In this document: in pieces, positions 26,906 through 35,380 of the stretch
Position numbering within the stretch: the first letter of the stretch is position 1
Layout: the number at the start of each line of letters is the position of its first letter
From: a virus
IMG/VR virus record: IMGVR_UViG_3300020477_001611
Span: 37,155 to 101,154 of that record
Direction: 5' to 3' (one strand)
DNA length: 64,000 bases
Made by a program: the position numbers and the translations under genes
Notes under the pieces: generated by a model
What the model was told of the DNA's origin: nothing
Database searches by the model: none
What the model saw: only the letters and a program-made list of their open reading frames with translations

Positions 26906-29041
26906 TTAGTTTACCCCCTCCAGCAACTTGTTGATGGCAATTTTTAAATTATTGTCAATAGTTTTGTCCATTTGTTCTTTCACTTCCTTCGCGAATTCAG
27001 ACTGTTTGGTGCTCCCTTCTGAATAATATGGAACTTCACCCTTCTTGAATGTGCCAATCACTTCCTTATCATAATAATTAGGGTCTCCCGACATAACTGG
27101 CCTTCCTAAATTTACCGCGATGCTGTTTATAAAATCAACCACCTTTTTATCGTTCGCCAAATGGTCAAGTATCTGCCCACTGTGCTCCTTAACTATTACC
27201 CTATCTATTTCTTGATCCATGTACCACGGAAGACTGTTGTTGTGGTCCGGGGCCTGAGAGCCATAGCCGGGGTCATAATACTTCAACATTGCCAAAAACA
27301 TACCCTCCAACTCTTCAGCAGTGATTTTTTCATGTTGCTCGGCCAATGTTAAAACGCCATGGTGTTTGGAGATCCAATCTATGAACGTATTGGTGTACGC
27401 CCCATCAACCTTCCAACGAGCATTGCCATACAAAAAATTGTATACATAAGTCTTGTTTCTGTATACTCCCGGGGCTGGGTCTCCCGCTTTCCACCTCTCT
27501 AAAGATGCATCGCTAAAGGGGCTGTTTTGGTCACTATACTTATTCACAATTGGCCGGTAAATCCCGGTACCATATTTAATACTAGTTTTTGGATTAAATG
27601 ACTGATCGGTCACACTATTATTATATTTGGTAGAAATAAGTTTATTTTTGGTAGTTTGAGAAGAGAGCTTGGGTACGCTTGCTACCAAGCGAACGCCGTA
27701 ACGCACATTCATTTTTTTGGCGATCTCGTCAACAAGCTGATACTTGTTCAAGCTACTAGCATTTTCAATATTGCCTTTAAAATACGCCCAACCCTGCTGC
27801 TCGTTCAGTCGGTCCATAATTGTCTTAATAAGTAAAGACACCTCTCGAAAAGAAAGGTAGTCCGAGTAATAGGGTGATGGCCAATAATCTTTGTGAAGGG
27901 GGATATTATCGATTTTAAAAAAATATTCTAACCAATAGCCACCGTCAATTATTTCATCCCATCCAATATATTCAAAATTGGCGGCGCGTATACCATACGC
28001 ACCAGCACAACCCGTATAAGTGTTGGCCGGTTTTGCCTGATAAACATAATAAGGTTTTAATCCAGAACCGGGAGAGGGACCCTTATAATCGCACTTTGTC
28101 CAGTTGCCTTTATACTTGGTCGTCGCTAAGGTCGCGTCAGGGGCGGGCCAGCGAAAAAGACTATCGCCTTTAAAATTAAACGCTTTTGTATCATATAACG
28201 CGGCGCGGGGGTCTGGGTCTGCGTCTTTTTTGCACCCGACCACACCAGCGTTCTTACAAGCTCCGCGTGTGTCATATACCCTAGCGCCACCATCTTTGGG
28301 CGCCCAAGGCCACTTAGATGCATTAGAAGGAGGGGAGGGAAGGCCAGCGGATTCTAGATTAAAGTTTAAAGGCTGACCGTCCTCTCCGATAAAAGAGGGT
28401 GTAGAAGAGTCATCGGCAGAGGCATCATTAGGATTCTTAAAGGCATACGGATGCTCAAAATTAAACAGGGGCGCCTCCCACATTGCACTTGAAAAATCCC
28501 AAGTTTTATTTTTTAGATGGCCAACGAACCAGCCAACTAAATTATCTGGTACGAAAGTTTTCTGAAGATTGCTTAAATAATTCTCTGTCTCGGAAGCTCC
28601 CATCTTAAGAGGCGGCCCAAAATATTTTTCATTTCCTGCATTTCCCGCCAACAACACTGCGGATAGCACTTCTGCAAAATATAATTTTAAAGATTCATCC
28701 CACTGCCATGGCTCCTCTGGCATCGCCTTTGCATGAGGGTTTTTAGAATAAAAAGCCGCAAAGCGATACAAATCTAACAACTTATCACCGAACAATTCAT
28801 TTGAAAAGTCAACCCACAGTGTATTAAAAAATGAACTGCCTATATCCATCTCCTTATAAGATTGCTTAACCAGTTGATTCCCGTACTCCTTATCATCCTT
28901 GTTCTTCAAAGTCTGCAGACTTGCCGAGTCTTGCAAAAATAAAAAAATTCGCGGTGAGGCCTTTCTAGTGAGGAACGAACGAATTTTCTCCTCCACTGAA
29001 ATTCCAAACATCATTATAATATATTGTTTTGATCCTATCAT
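26906..29041 (-). CDS. Large virion protein of unknown function upstream of gp25 (711 residues)
   Basis: No family recognised. The start ATG at 29041 overlaps the previous stop (ATGA), with GGGAG eleven bases upstream; a second in-frame MM pair at residues 10-11 is an alternative start. The protein is rich in Trp, Tyr and Pro in the middle and contains many Lys and Asp. A cysteine-containing segment (ACKNAGVVGCKKDADPDP) lies near residues 260-275. The N-terminal ~180 residues look helical. It sits between the 734-residue protein and gp25/gp6, where T4-like phages keep baseplate genes, so a baseplate hub or wedge role is likely. Confidence 0.55.
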   Translation of the reverse strand: MIGSKQYIIMMFGISVEEKIRSFLTRKASPRIFLFLQDSASLQTLKNKDDKEYGNQLVKQSYKEMDIGSSFFNTLWVDFSNELFGDKLLDLYRFAAFYSKNPHAKAMPEEPWQWDESLKLYFAEVLSAVLLAGNAGNEKYFGPPLKMGASETENYLSNLQKTFVPDNLVGWFVGHLKNKTWDFSSAMWEAPLFNFEHPYAFKNPNDASADDSSTPSFIGEDGQPLNFNLESAGLPSPPSNASKWPWAPKDGGARVYDTRGACKNAGVVGCKKDADPDPRAALYDTKAFNFKGDSLFRWPAPDATLATTKYKGNWTKCDYKGPSPGSGLKPYYVYQAKPANTYTGCAGAYGIRAANFEYIGWDEIIDGGYWLEYFFKIDNIPLHKDYWPSPYYSDYLSFREVSLLIKTIMDRLNEQQGWAYFKGNIENASSLNKYQLVDEIAKKMNVRYGVRLVASVPKLSSQTTKNKLISTKYNNSVTDQSFNPKTSIKYGTGIYRPIVNKYSDQNSPFSDASLERWKAGDPAPGVYRNKTYVYNFLYGNARWKVDGAYTNTFIDWISKHHGVLTLAEQHEKITAEELEGMFLAMLKYYDPGYGSQAPDHNNSLPWYMDQEIDRVIVKEHSGQILDHLANDKKVVDFINSIAVNLGRPVMSGDPNYYDKEVIGTFKKGEVPYYSEGSTKQSEFAKEVKEQMDKTIDNNLKIAINKLLEGVN

Positions 29042-31206
29042 GATAATTGAAGCTCCCCGGGCCCGAGGAAGCCTTCCTTGATTTTCTTTAATACCATGAC
29101 ATCATTATCAGAATTTCCTTGCTTTTGCACGTCATATTCTGTATTGTCGAACAACTCTTTCATTTTATCCTGTATTGTGCTCTTGGGATATCTATTTTTT
29201 CCATAATATCCATAATCGCTTTGAGCGGCCTTTTGCTCCTTTGGCGCTTCGCCTGCTTTGATTATGGGCAGAATAAAGGGCCCGCTCTCACTACTAAATG
29301 GCCATGAACTGGTTGCAGTTAGCTTTCCCTTGACATAAACAGCCTCAATGGGAAATAATTCTCGGCCTATCAATTGCAACAATTTCAAATAAGCATTTCG
29401 CATTTTATTTTGATTTTCCACTGTGCTGCTTGAAAATTTCATAGGTGATATAAAAAGGCCTTTTTTGCCACCAGCCCAAGGCGCAGGACTTACAGATATG
29501 GCGGTGTTGATCCCCATCGCGAGGTCGTATACCCAATATTTTTTCAAGGCCTCCTCAAACATGGTGATATTTACAGAAGAATCCTCTGCAACTATTTTGG
29601 GAGTCTCTAGTATTAAGCCATCGTTGTAAAAATTCCCCAATTCCAGCCCTTTTTGAGTGACGGCCACCTCATAGTTCGTACTTTGTGTGGCGCCGGCCAT
29701 TTTTGTAATGACCTTAAGAGACTGATTTTCTTTTTCTGTGGTGGTTGGTGTCTTAGTAAATTCAAAAGACAGATTATCAGGAGATAAAATCCAATCGTAC
29801 AAATAGGGGTTTGAACGCTCAGTGGAAAAAACACGATCCATTCGTTGATATTCTTCTTTGAAAACGCCGCTGGCTTGCTCTGAGATAACATTATCTGCAC
29901 CAATGGCCTTCATGAGATCTCCCATTGGTAATGGGGGGATCTGGGGCTTGGGGTCGAGGAGCGCGCAAAGTTTCTGAGCAGCCGTAGCAATTGCATTTAA
30001 ATTCTCATCTGTTACTTCACACACATTTGGCAAGCAAAGATTTGCACGAGAATCGTTAATAATGTCCAAGGTATTTGTGGAGGTTCCAAGGAATGTAAAG
30101 AAATCTATAATTTTTTTATCCGTATTCAGGCCAAGCTGAGAATAATCTTTAAAGGTAAAATTACTACTGTCTTTAGATCCTCTTATAGTTTTTAAGGCGC
30201 GCTGGATTGATGGCGTATCAGAAGTGGCCAACTCTGTTCTAAATTTATCATCCAACTGAGTTGCCAATATTGTATCAAGAATTTTACACTCGGCAGCACC
30301 CATCAGTAAAAAGATCATTTCTTGTTGTTTCACGAATGGCAATTCTTGTATATAAGAAATAAACTCCCTTACAGTTGTAATGGTTGCTGGTTGAATTAAT
30401 TTTCGTTCAACAGCCTGTTCGATAGTTTTATCACTAATATATGGATTGATATCAACCTTTTCTAAATCGGGGAGCTTTCCGTTGTCGAAGTCAACAAACA
30501 TGTCATCCACAGCATACATTGCCTCGGCAACTTCTCTAATAATTCGTGTTGTGATCATACAAAATGTAAAACACCAACCGCGAATAATAAGCTGCTCGAT
30601 AATCTTGCTTAAGTCTGGTATCGGAATGTAGGGAATGGGGGGTATTCTAGGTAATTCAAGTTGTGGGAGATAATTCTCAAACACCTCAGTTTGCTTGATG
30701 CTTTCCCCACAAGGGCCTTGGACAGCCTCTTCAAGAATTTTAGAATTGCCAACCTCTTTAGCCAAGTCCTGCAGCAACAAGAGAAGATAATATTGTACTG
30801 GGATGACGGCAAAAAACTTTACCATCTGTTCTTTTACACAGGCAATGGCGTCATATTTTGTCGTAGAGAGAATATCTGATAAAGTTTTTAAAACGCCAGC
30901 AGCGATGCCGGCAGCATCATCCTCGTTAGCAAAATTTTGAGCAAACGGGTTACACCCCTTAATATCATTCCAAAATTGTCCTTCTTTTTCTTTTTCAGAC
31001 AATGGCAGCTTTGCGTCCTGTAAGCGCTTCTTACATGGGCTTGGATCATCTGCATTTGCCAACTGCGCGACCATTTGGTCGGTAGCCTGAGCTAAATCCA
31101 ACAACACCGTAGCAGAAGCATACAGGCCGCCGGCGCTCCACGTAGAGGCGGGCTGCTGATCACTATCCTTTATCTGCTCTTGTATGGTTTTCTTTTCTTC
31201 TGTCAT
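29038..31206 (-). CDS. Large virion protein of unknown function (about 722 residues)
   Basis: The frame is open further upstream, but the ATG at 31206 (MTEEKKTIQEQI) is preferred because it comes one base after the previous gene's stop. A hydrophobic, possibly amphipathic, segment near residues 215-235 (GWCFTFCMITTRIIREVAEA) is the only membrane-like stretch. Conserved-looking cysteines are scattered. The last 200 residues include WAGGKKGLFISPMKFSSST and end with GPGELQLS. I do not recognise the family. Position between the spike-like protein and gp25 suggests a baseplate or tail-hub protein. Its stop overlaps the next start. Confidence 0.55.
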   Translation of the reverse strand: MTEEKKTIQEQIKDSDQQPASTWSAGGLYASATVLLDLAQATDQMVAQLANADDPSPCKKRLQDAKLPLSEKEKEGQFWNDIKGCNPFAQNFANEDDAAGIAAGVLKTLSDILSTTKYDAIACVKEQMVKFFAVIPVQYYLLLLLQDLAKEVGNSKILEEAVQGPCGESIKQTEVFENYLPQLELPRIPPIPYIPIPDLSKIIEQLIIRGWCFTFCMITTRIIREVAEAMYAVDDMFVDFDNGKLPDLEKVDINPYISDKTIEQAVERKLIQPATITTVREFISYIQELPFVKQQEMIFLLMGAAECKILDTILATQLDDKFRTELATSDTPSIQRALKTIRGSKDSSNFTFKDYSQLGLNTDKKIIDFFTFLGTSTNTLDIINDSRANLCLPNVCEVTDENLNAIATAAQKLCALLDPKPQIPPLPMGDLMKAIGADNVISEQASGVFKEEYQRMDRVFSTERSNPYLYDWILSPDNLSFEFTKTPTTTEKENQSLKVITKMAGATQSTNYEVAVTQKGLELGNFYNDGLILETPKIVAEDSSVNITMFEEALKKYWVYDLAMGINTAISVSPAPWAGGKKGLFISPMKFSSSTVENQNKMRNAYLKLLQLIGRELFPIEAVYVKGKLTATSSWPFSSESGPFILPIIKAGEAPKEQKAAQSDYGYYGKNRYPKSTIQDKMKELFDNTEYDVQKQGNSDNDVMVLKKIKEGFLGPGELQLS

Positions 31207-31207
31207 T

Positions 31208-32203
31208 TTAGTTCGTTTTATTCCACACACTGCTGATGCCATCAGTTGAAACTGGTGACATGTTTATTGTCTGACTTACTTGATTAATTTTGCCCGTTAT
31301 CAGCTTTAAAAAGTTAAATACATCGCTGAAACTCTTTGTCACGACCGTAATCGCCAATTCGGGAGAGGGAAGGGTGTAAACAAGAGCAGCCGGATGAGTA
31401 TGAAGTGCTAAAATAGTCTGTAGCAGCATCATATCAGTCTGCATTGAAAAAACAGTGCCGTTTAGCTCAGAGATTCTATCGTTCAAGGCACTAATCGCCT
31501 TTTCCACTTTTGGACCCTTGGCGATTCCATATAAAGCATAGGGAGAATTTTCATCGTTAAGCTGCTCTTTGGTGGGGTTTCCATATATCAAATTAACGCC
31601 AAGAGGCGACATGTTTGCTCTTTCGCCCGGGCTTGATGCACCATAAGTTGGTAATGTGGGGTCGATGCCCGCAACAATATTAACACCTTGGCGTCCCTTA
31701 ACCTCTATGATGTCTCCTAACACCTCAACAGAGGACACGTTCTGCAATGAAACTGGGCCCGTAGCCATGCGCTCGGCTGTCTTGGGGCCCTTTAAGTCAT
31801 CGTCAAACACATTATCTTTACCAGTTGCAGTGCGCTGATAAATGGAAATTCCAGCGCCCATTCGAACATTGGGGCTTTCTAAATTAATATCATCACCACC
31901 GGGTCGACCCTCATTCAAAAAACCAACCCCTAAAATCACCTTATTAGCAAAATCGCCCCCTTTCGATTTTCCGCCGATAACAGTCCCGTAGCGGCGATCT
32001 TGACCCATAAACAGTACAGAGTCTGCCTCACCCTTAACAATCGTCGCTCCCGACCTCTCAGACGCCTTAAACGCGGGGGCCTGCAAACCTTTGTAAGTTG
32101 CATTTTCGCCACCACCGGCAGCTTGGAGTTTAATGTTGTCTTCAACTCCGGGGCCGGCAGTCTCATTATTGCGCTGCCGTATTTTAGATACTTCGTTGCT
32201 CAT
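31208..32203 (-). CDS. Putative baseplate hub/spike-region protein (331 residues)
   Basis: The segment SSVEVLGDIIEVKGRQGVNI (residues ~155-175) has the short alternating beta pattern of baseplate spike and hub proteins. Glycine-rich loops surround it (GGKSKGGDFANK, then NEGRPGGDD). The C-terminal third is helical, contains ALHTHPAALVY, and ends SSVWNKTN. No lysozyme or PAAR domain is recognisable. The ATG overlaps the previous stop (ATGA). T4-like phages place gp5-type spike proteins upstream of gp25/gp6-type genes, so the position fits, but the function is inferred. Confidence 0.45.
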   Translation of the reverse strand: MSNEVSKIRQRNNETAGPGVEDNIKLQAAGGGENATYKGLQAPAFKASERSGATIVKGEADSVLFMGQDRRYGTVIGGKSKGGDFANKVILGVGFLNEGRPGGDDINLESPNVRMGAGISIYQRTATGKDNVFDDDLKGPKTAERMATGPVSLQNVSSVEVLGDIIEVKGRQGVNIVAGIDPTLPTYGASSPGERANMSPLGVNLIYGNPTKEQLNDENSPYALYGIAKGPKVEKAISALNDRISELNGTVFSMQTDMMLLQTILALHTHPAALVYTLPSPELAITVVTKSFSDVFNFLKLITGKINQVSQTINMSPVSTDGISSVWNKTN

Positions 32204-32715
32204 TCAAAATAACCTTTAGTGTTTTTTCCTGAATACATACCCAAATAAGGATCTAACATAATTTTATCAGTTGGATAGCCATCAAATTGAGGCGTAGTTA
32301 TATTTTCATATTTAATTTGAACCACCTCGTGAACCCGAGGAATTCTCTTCAAGTTCATTCCGGAAACATCCAGAAAAAACAAAGAACTTTCGTATTCTTC
32401 TAACGTTATCTGCCCCCTCGTGTAAGACATAAAGCGCGGGCACAACATATTAGTAGCCGGTATTTCTACCTTTAAAATAGTAATTTGCGGATCGGTCTTT
32501 GTTTGTTCGTTATTCAAAAGATCTTGATTGTTGGCCTGAAGAGACATCAAAAAATGAGGCTCTTTTTCGATCCCCCTAACGATGGCGAGAGGCTTTGATT
32601 TTTCTCCGTTGGCCGCTAGCTTATTTAAATATTCGGCAAAAAGAATGGTGACAGCTTTATGCTGCGCTATAGAGCCATAATCATTCACATACCCTCTAAG
32701 ACCATTAAAATTCAT
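32200..32715 (-). CDS. Hypothetical tail/baseplate protein (171 residues)
   Basis: Unrecognised family. The C-terminal half includes RIPRVHEVVQIKYENIT, a strand pattern like the OB-fold domain found at the base of phage spikes, then GYPTDKIMLDPYLGMYS. The N-terminal half is helical. Its start overlaps the previous stop (TGA/ATG), and its stop overlaps the next start, so translation with the 331-residue protein is probably coupled. A T4 gp53- or spike-associated role is possible but unproven. Confidence 0.45.
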   Translation of the reverse strand: MNFNGLRGYVNDYGSIAQHKAVTILFAEYLNKLAANGEKSKPLAIVRGIEKEPHFLMSLQANNQDLLNNEQTKTDPQITILKVEIPATNMLCPRFMSYTRGQITLEEYESSLFFLDVSGMNLKRIPRVHEVVQIKYENITTPQFDGYPTDKIMLDPYLGMYSGKNTKGYFE

Positions 32716-33005
32716 TTTTCGCCCGTCTTCTTTATCATATCAAAAAGATTTTCCCTCTCTTTGTCATCCAAGCTAATGTCTTCTTCGTGAGAATTCATTT
32801 TTTGCATTAAAGCAACAATCTTCACCAACTGCTCATTTGAGCGCTGCAGCGTTTCAACGTACTTCGCCGCCACGACGCCGGCCCGGGCATTTGTTGCGTC
32901 GTTAGCGGCGATTTCGCCCTTCAAGCTACTCAAAAGTCTATTAGTTTCTTTACGGTCTTCTCTTAAATTGTCTAGAGCCTCTTCAATTAATTCTTGCTTT
33001 GTCAT
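32712..33005 (-). CDS. Small helical phage protein (97 residues)
   Basis: Entirely helical and charged (TKQELIEEALDNLREDRKE, later AAKYVETLQRSNEQLVKI and a Met/Lys/Glu-rich end). This is compatible with a coiled-coil assembly factor or chaperone. It has a strong GGGGAGAT Shine-Dalgarno before the ATG at 33005, the clearest ribosome site in this part of the operon. It is the first gene after the sigma factor and begins the virion block. Function unknown. Confidence 0.55.
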   Translation of the reverse strand: MTKQELIEEALDNLREDRKETNRLLSSLKGEIAANDATNARAGVVAAKYVETLQRSNEQLVKIVALMQKMNSHEEDISLDDKERENLFDMIKKTGEK

Positions 33006-33028
33006 GCGATCTCCCCTAGACTAATTAG

Positions 33029-33046
33029 GGAAAACTACAGTTTTCC
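33029..33046 (-). promoter_or_regulatory. Small hairpin spanning the stop codon of the sigma-factor gene
   Basis: GGAAAAC and GTTTTCC pair perfectly around a TGTA loop, with the TAG stop of the sigma gene overlapping the loop. An 8-base palindrome CTAATTAG follows. There is no U-run, so this is not a clear terminator. It could protect an mRNA end, mark a processing site, or be chance. Confidence 0.25.
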
Positions 33047-33751
33047 ATCGTTCCAATCATTCGCAAAAATAGCATACTTGACTCTAGCCTTTTTTAGAGT
33101 GTTTGCAATCTGCTTGGTATTGAGTCCAGTAATTTCTCTCAAATATAAATAAATAGCCTTCTTGTTTAAAATTTCTAATTCATCAGGATCTTTTAATATT
33201 TGAAATATTGCCAATACCACCTTTCGATCATTATCGTTTTTAACAACCTCGTGATCTTCCAACATGACATTTACAAATTTTAAAAGATGGGCCCAAAATT
33301 CCCTCTCAGTACGCTTTTTCTCATAGGTGTGCTGGGTTACAGTGTTTTGAGATTCTATCAGCTTAACAGCATCATCAAGCTGAATCGTTGTCCTGTTGGT
33401 TTTTTGATTTACCTTTACCTTGTGAATAAACCAGTTTTTAGTTATGACACTGAAATAGGAGAAGGCTTTGGATCCCCGATTAGGATTATATTTATCCAAA
33501 ATTGTAGTTAGCCATAGCTTGCAGTCATCTCTTAAATAATCTATGTTGGGGAGGGTCGTAAATTTATATGTAAAAACAATTTTATCAACCAACTCAGAAA
33601 AGGCGGGCTGGATTAGATCCTTATAAAGTTTTGTTTTCTCATTAATGTCGGTTGATACCGCATATTTTACAATAGCAGCCTCATGCTCTGGTCCAAAATA
33701 AAGTCGCTTTGTTGATTTGCGCCTCTTACGCCTTTGACGTGCCATCTTCAT
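33035..33751 (-). CDS. T4 gp55-like late-transcription sigma factor
   Basis: A 238-residue protein expected to replace the host sigma factor on RNA polymerase so that late (virion) promoters are recognised. The core (IDYLRDDCKLWLTTILDKY, then NPNRGSKAFSYFSVITKNWF) is the gp55 signature, the equivalent of sigma region 2, where the -10 element is bound and melted. A basic N-terminus (RQRRKRRKSTKR) precedes it. The C-terminal part ends with a helix-turn-helix-like ITGLNTKQIANTLKKARVKY. The chosen start, ATG at 33751, has AAGGAT six bases upstream; a longer open frame to 33778 lacks this. It overlaps the end of the upstream membrane protein. Confidence 0.85.
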   Translation of the reverse strand: MKMARQRRKRRKSTKRLYFGPEHEAAIVKYAVSTDINEKTKLYKDLIQPAFSELVDKIVFTYKFTTLPNIDYLRDDCKLWLTTILDKYNPNRGSKAFSYFSVITKNWFIHKVKVNQKTNRTTIQLDDAVKLIESQNTVTQHTYEKKRTEREFWAHLLKFVNVMLEDHEVVKNDNDRKVVLAIFQILKDPDELEILNKKAIYLYLREITGLNTKQIANTLKKARVKYAIFANDWNDGKL

Positions 33752-34013
33752 ACCTATCCTTAAATTCCTGCAAATCACCTTTTAATTGTTTTGAATGTTC
33801 CAATAAAGCACTCAAAGTTTCATCCCCATAAAATGTTTGCATTTCATAAATTTTTTCTAAATGCCTTGTAAATTCATCAGTTGATACGATTACCAAGTCT
33901 AAATTTTCATTAAAATAAAGCAGTTTTTTCACTACATAAAAATTCAAAGCGATAGAAGCTATGACGAATCCAACAAATAAAACAAAGCCACCAATGGCAA
34001 GTATTTCAAACAT
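33726..34013 (-). CDS. Small single-pass membrane protein (95 residues)
   Basis: One N-terminal transmembrane helix (LAIGGFVLFVGFVIASIALN, residues 5-24) and a soluble, acidic, helical C-terminal tail (TFYGDETLSALLEHSKQLKG). Most of the chain probably faces the cytoplasm. Purpose unknown. Small membrane proteins of this design occur near gp55 in several T4-like marine phages, which is recalled from general knowledge. Its end overlaps the sigma factor gene by 26 bases. Confidence 0.6.
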   Translation of the reverse strand: MFEILAIGGFVLFVGFVIASIALNFYVVKKLLYFNENLDLVIVSTDEFTRHLEKIYEMQTFYGDETLSALLEHSKQLKGDLQEFKDRYEDGTSKA

Positions 34014-34281
34014 TTTTTTCCTCCTTCACCATATTATTTTTTCTCATTTCTTTCCTCTGTTCCTTTAGCTCGCTGCGACTCTGCTCAATAAACTCTTTTG
34101 TGACATCTCCCACTTTTTTCTCTTGCTTGGGAAGATCCTTCTTTAAGGTGAAAGAGGGGGGGAGTCGACTAATATCGATCTCAGACTTGCACGAGGGGCA
34201 CCCTTGAGGTTTATCCCCCATAGAATGCCAAGCCCCCCATACATGTTTACAACAGCCGCAATGATATTTATAGCGCGGCAT
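34006..34281 (-). CDS. Small zinc-ribbon protein (91 residues)
   Basis: Two CxxC pairs, CGCC near residues 8-11 and CPSC near 28-31, separated by about 18 residues, form a zinc ribbon like those in FmdB-type regulators. The C-terminal half is a lysine/glutamate-rich helix. Such proteins may bind nucleic acid or polymerase. The neighbouring sigma factor makes a role in late transcription an attractive but untested idea. The ATG overlaps the upstream stop by one base. Confidence 0.6.
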   Translation of the reverse strand: MPRYKYHCGCCKHVWGAWHSMGDKPQGCPSCKSEIDISRLPPSFTLKKDLPKQEKKVGDVTKEFIEQSRSELKEQRKEMRKNNMVKEEKNV

Positions 34282-34484
34282 TAATTATCTTCAGCGGAAT
34301 CTTTATCATATTCAGAGTTGGAAATCTTAAAAGTTGGTGGATTTTCAACAACCAACTCTGAGTGGTTTTCCGCCACCAGCATAAAGTTAAAACTCTTCAA
34401 TATTGGTACAATATCCGTTTGCTCTAATAGCGATTTTTGTAGTGCCATCATAACAGCACCTAGGGCTTGATCTGATAATTTCAT
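34281..34484 (-). CDS. Small hypothetical phage protein (67 residues)
   Basis: The start ATG at 34484 has a GGAG Shine-Dalgarno seven bases upstream; an earlier in-frame start inside the upstream gene lacks one. The first half forms a helix (LSDQALGAVMMALQKSL), the second half has strands (FNFMLVAENHSELVVENPP), and the tail is acidic. No family recognised. It is the first gene of the transcription and small-protein block following the sugar island. Confidence 0.5.
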   Translation of the reverse strand: MKLSDQALGAVMMALQKSLLEQTDIVPILKSFNFMLVAENHSELVVENPPTFKISNSEYDKDSAEDN

Positions 34485-35380
34485 TTTATTTCTCCTTTTA
34501 TCCATTCTTTTAGCGTGTCTGTTGGGTGCCAGCCAAACGTCTCACTAAACAAAGTAGTGCTAGCTAAAGTTTCTTGTGATTCGGCCAAACGTGGTGGTAA
34601 ATTAATAGTGTTTTTACTTATAAGTGAAGCCAACTCGTTAACCGAATAATTGATTCCCGTTCCAACATTTATTATTTTACCAACACATTTTTTGTTTAAT
34701 TTATTTGCAGCAGATATATTGGCTTTCACGACATCTAAAACGTGTGTAAAGTCTCTTCTTTGCTGGCCGTTTCCGACAATTGTAAGACTTTCGTTGCCGG
34801 CTCGCTGTCTCAAAAATATACCAACCACTGGTGCATATTGGCCGCGCACGGGTTGTCTTTCCCCATACACATTAAAGTATCTAAACACAACAGTCTCTAA
34901 GCCAAACAATCTTGTATACATCATACATAATTCTTCTGCGGCGGTTTTTGAGACGGAATATGGGTTCAAACAATCTTTTGGCATACTTTCTTTAAGTGGC
35001 GGCTTGTTTTTTAAGCCATAGGCAGATGATGTAGAGGAATAAACAACCCTCTTAACCCCCGCCTCTCTAGAGCACTGCAAAACATTAGCAGTTCCTAAAA
35101 CATTCGTCTTTACAGTCAGCAATGGATTTTCTATAGATGGTTGTATTCTTGCTTCGGCCGCCAAGTGAAAAACAACATCAACGCCATCAAACAAAGGCCT
35201 AATTTGCTCACATTCATTAATGTCAAATTTATAATTTTGAGCCTTATCATTCCAGTAAAACTGTTCATTTGCGCCCGATGATTCATTATCGATAACAATA
35301 ACCTCCCATCGACCCTTTAAAAGTGTATCTACTAAATTTGAACCAATAAAGCCGGCGCCGCCGGTGACTAAGCCCCTCAT
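34481..35380 (-). CDS. NAD-dependent nucleotide-sugar epimerase (UDP-hexose 4-epimerase-like)
   Basis: An extended SDR of 299 residues. It has the Rossmann motif GGAGFIG at the N-terminus, the acidic cofactor site VIVIDN, FHLAAEA, the catalytic SSTSSAYG and NPYSVSK (Tyr-x3-Lys), and FRYFNVYGERQ with RDFTHVLDV. This arrangement is typical of UDP-glucose/UDP-GlcNAc 4-epimerases. The start ATG at 35380 overlaps the GMD stop (TAATG) and has AAGGGGTGG upstream. It supplies an epimerised sugar for the island. Substrate cannot be told from sequence alone. Confidence 0.75.
   Translation of the reverse strand: MRGLVTGGAGFIGSNLVDTLLKGRWEVIVIDNESSGANEQFYWNDKAQNYKFDINECEQIRPLFDGVDVVFHLAAEARIQPSIENPLLTVKTNVLGTANVLQCSREAGVKRVVYSSTSSAYGLKNKPPLKESMPKDCLNPYSVSKTAAEELCMMYTRLFGLETVVFRYFNVYGERQPVRGQYAPVVGIFLRQRAGNESLTIVGNGQQRRDFTHVLDVVKANISAANKLNKKCVGKIINVGTGINYSVNELASLISKNTINLPPRLAESQETLASTTLFSETFGWHPTDTLKEWIKGEIK

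Noticed and set aside
34265-34272. TATAAATA on the minus strand, a T4-type late promoter box
   Set aside because: It lies inside the first codons of the zinc-ribbon gene (Tyr-Lys-Tyr) and AT-rich coding sequence yields such boxes by chance; no positional support.
34650-35021. Plus-strand open frame of 123 codons
   Set aside because: It is the antisense shadow of the sugar epimerase gene; no ribosome site, no family resemblance. Other plus-strand frames in the window are the same kind of shadow.
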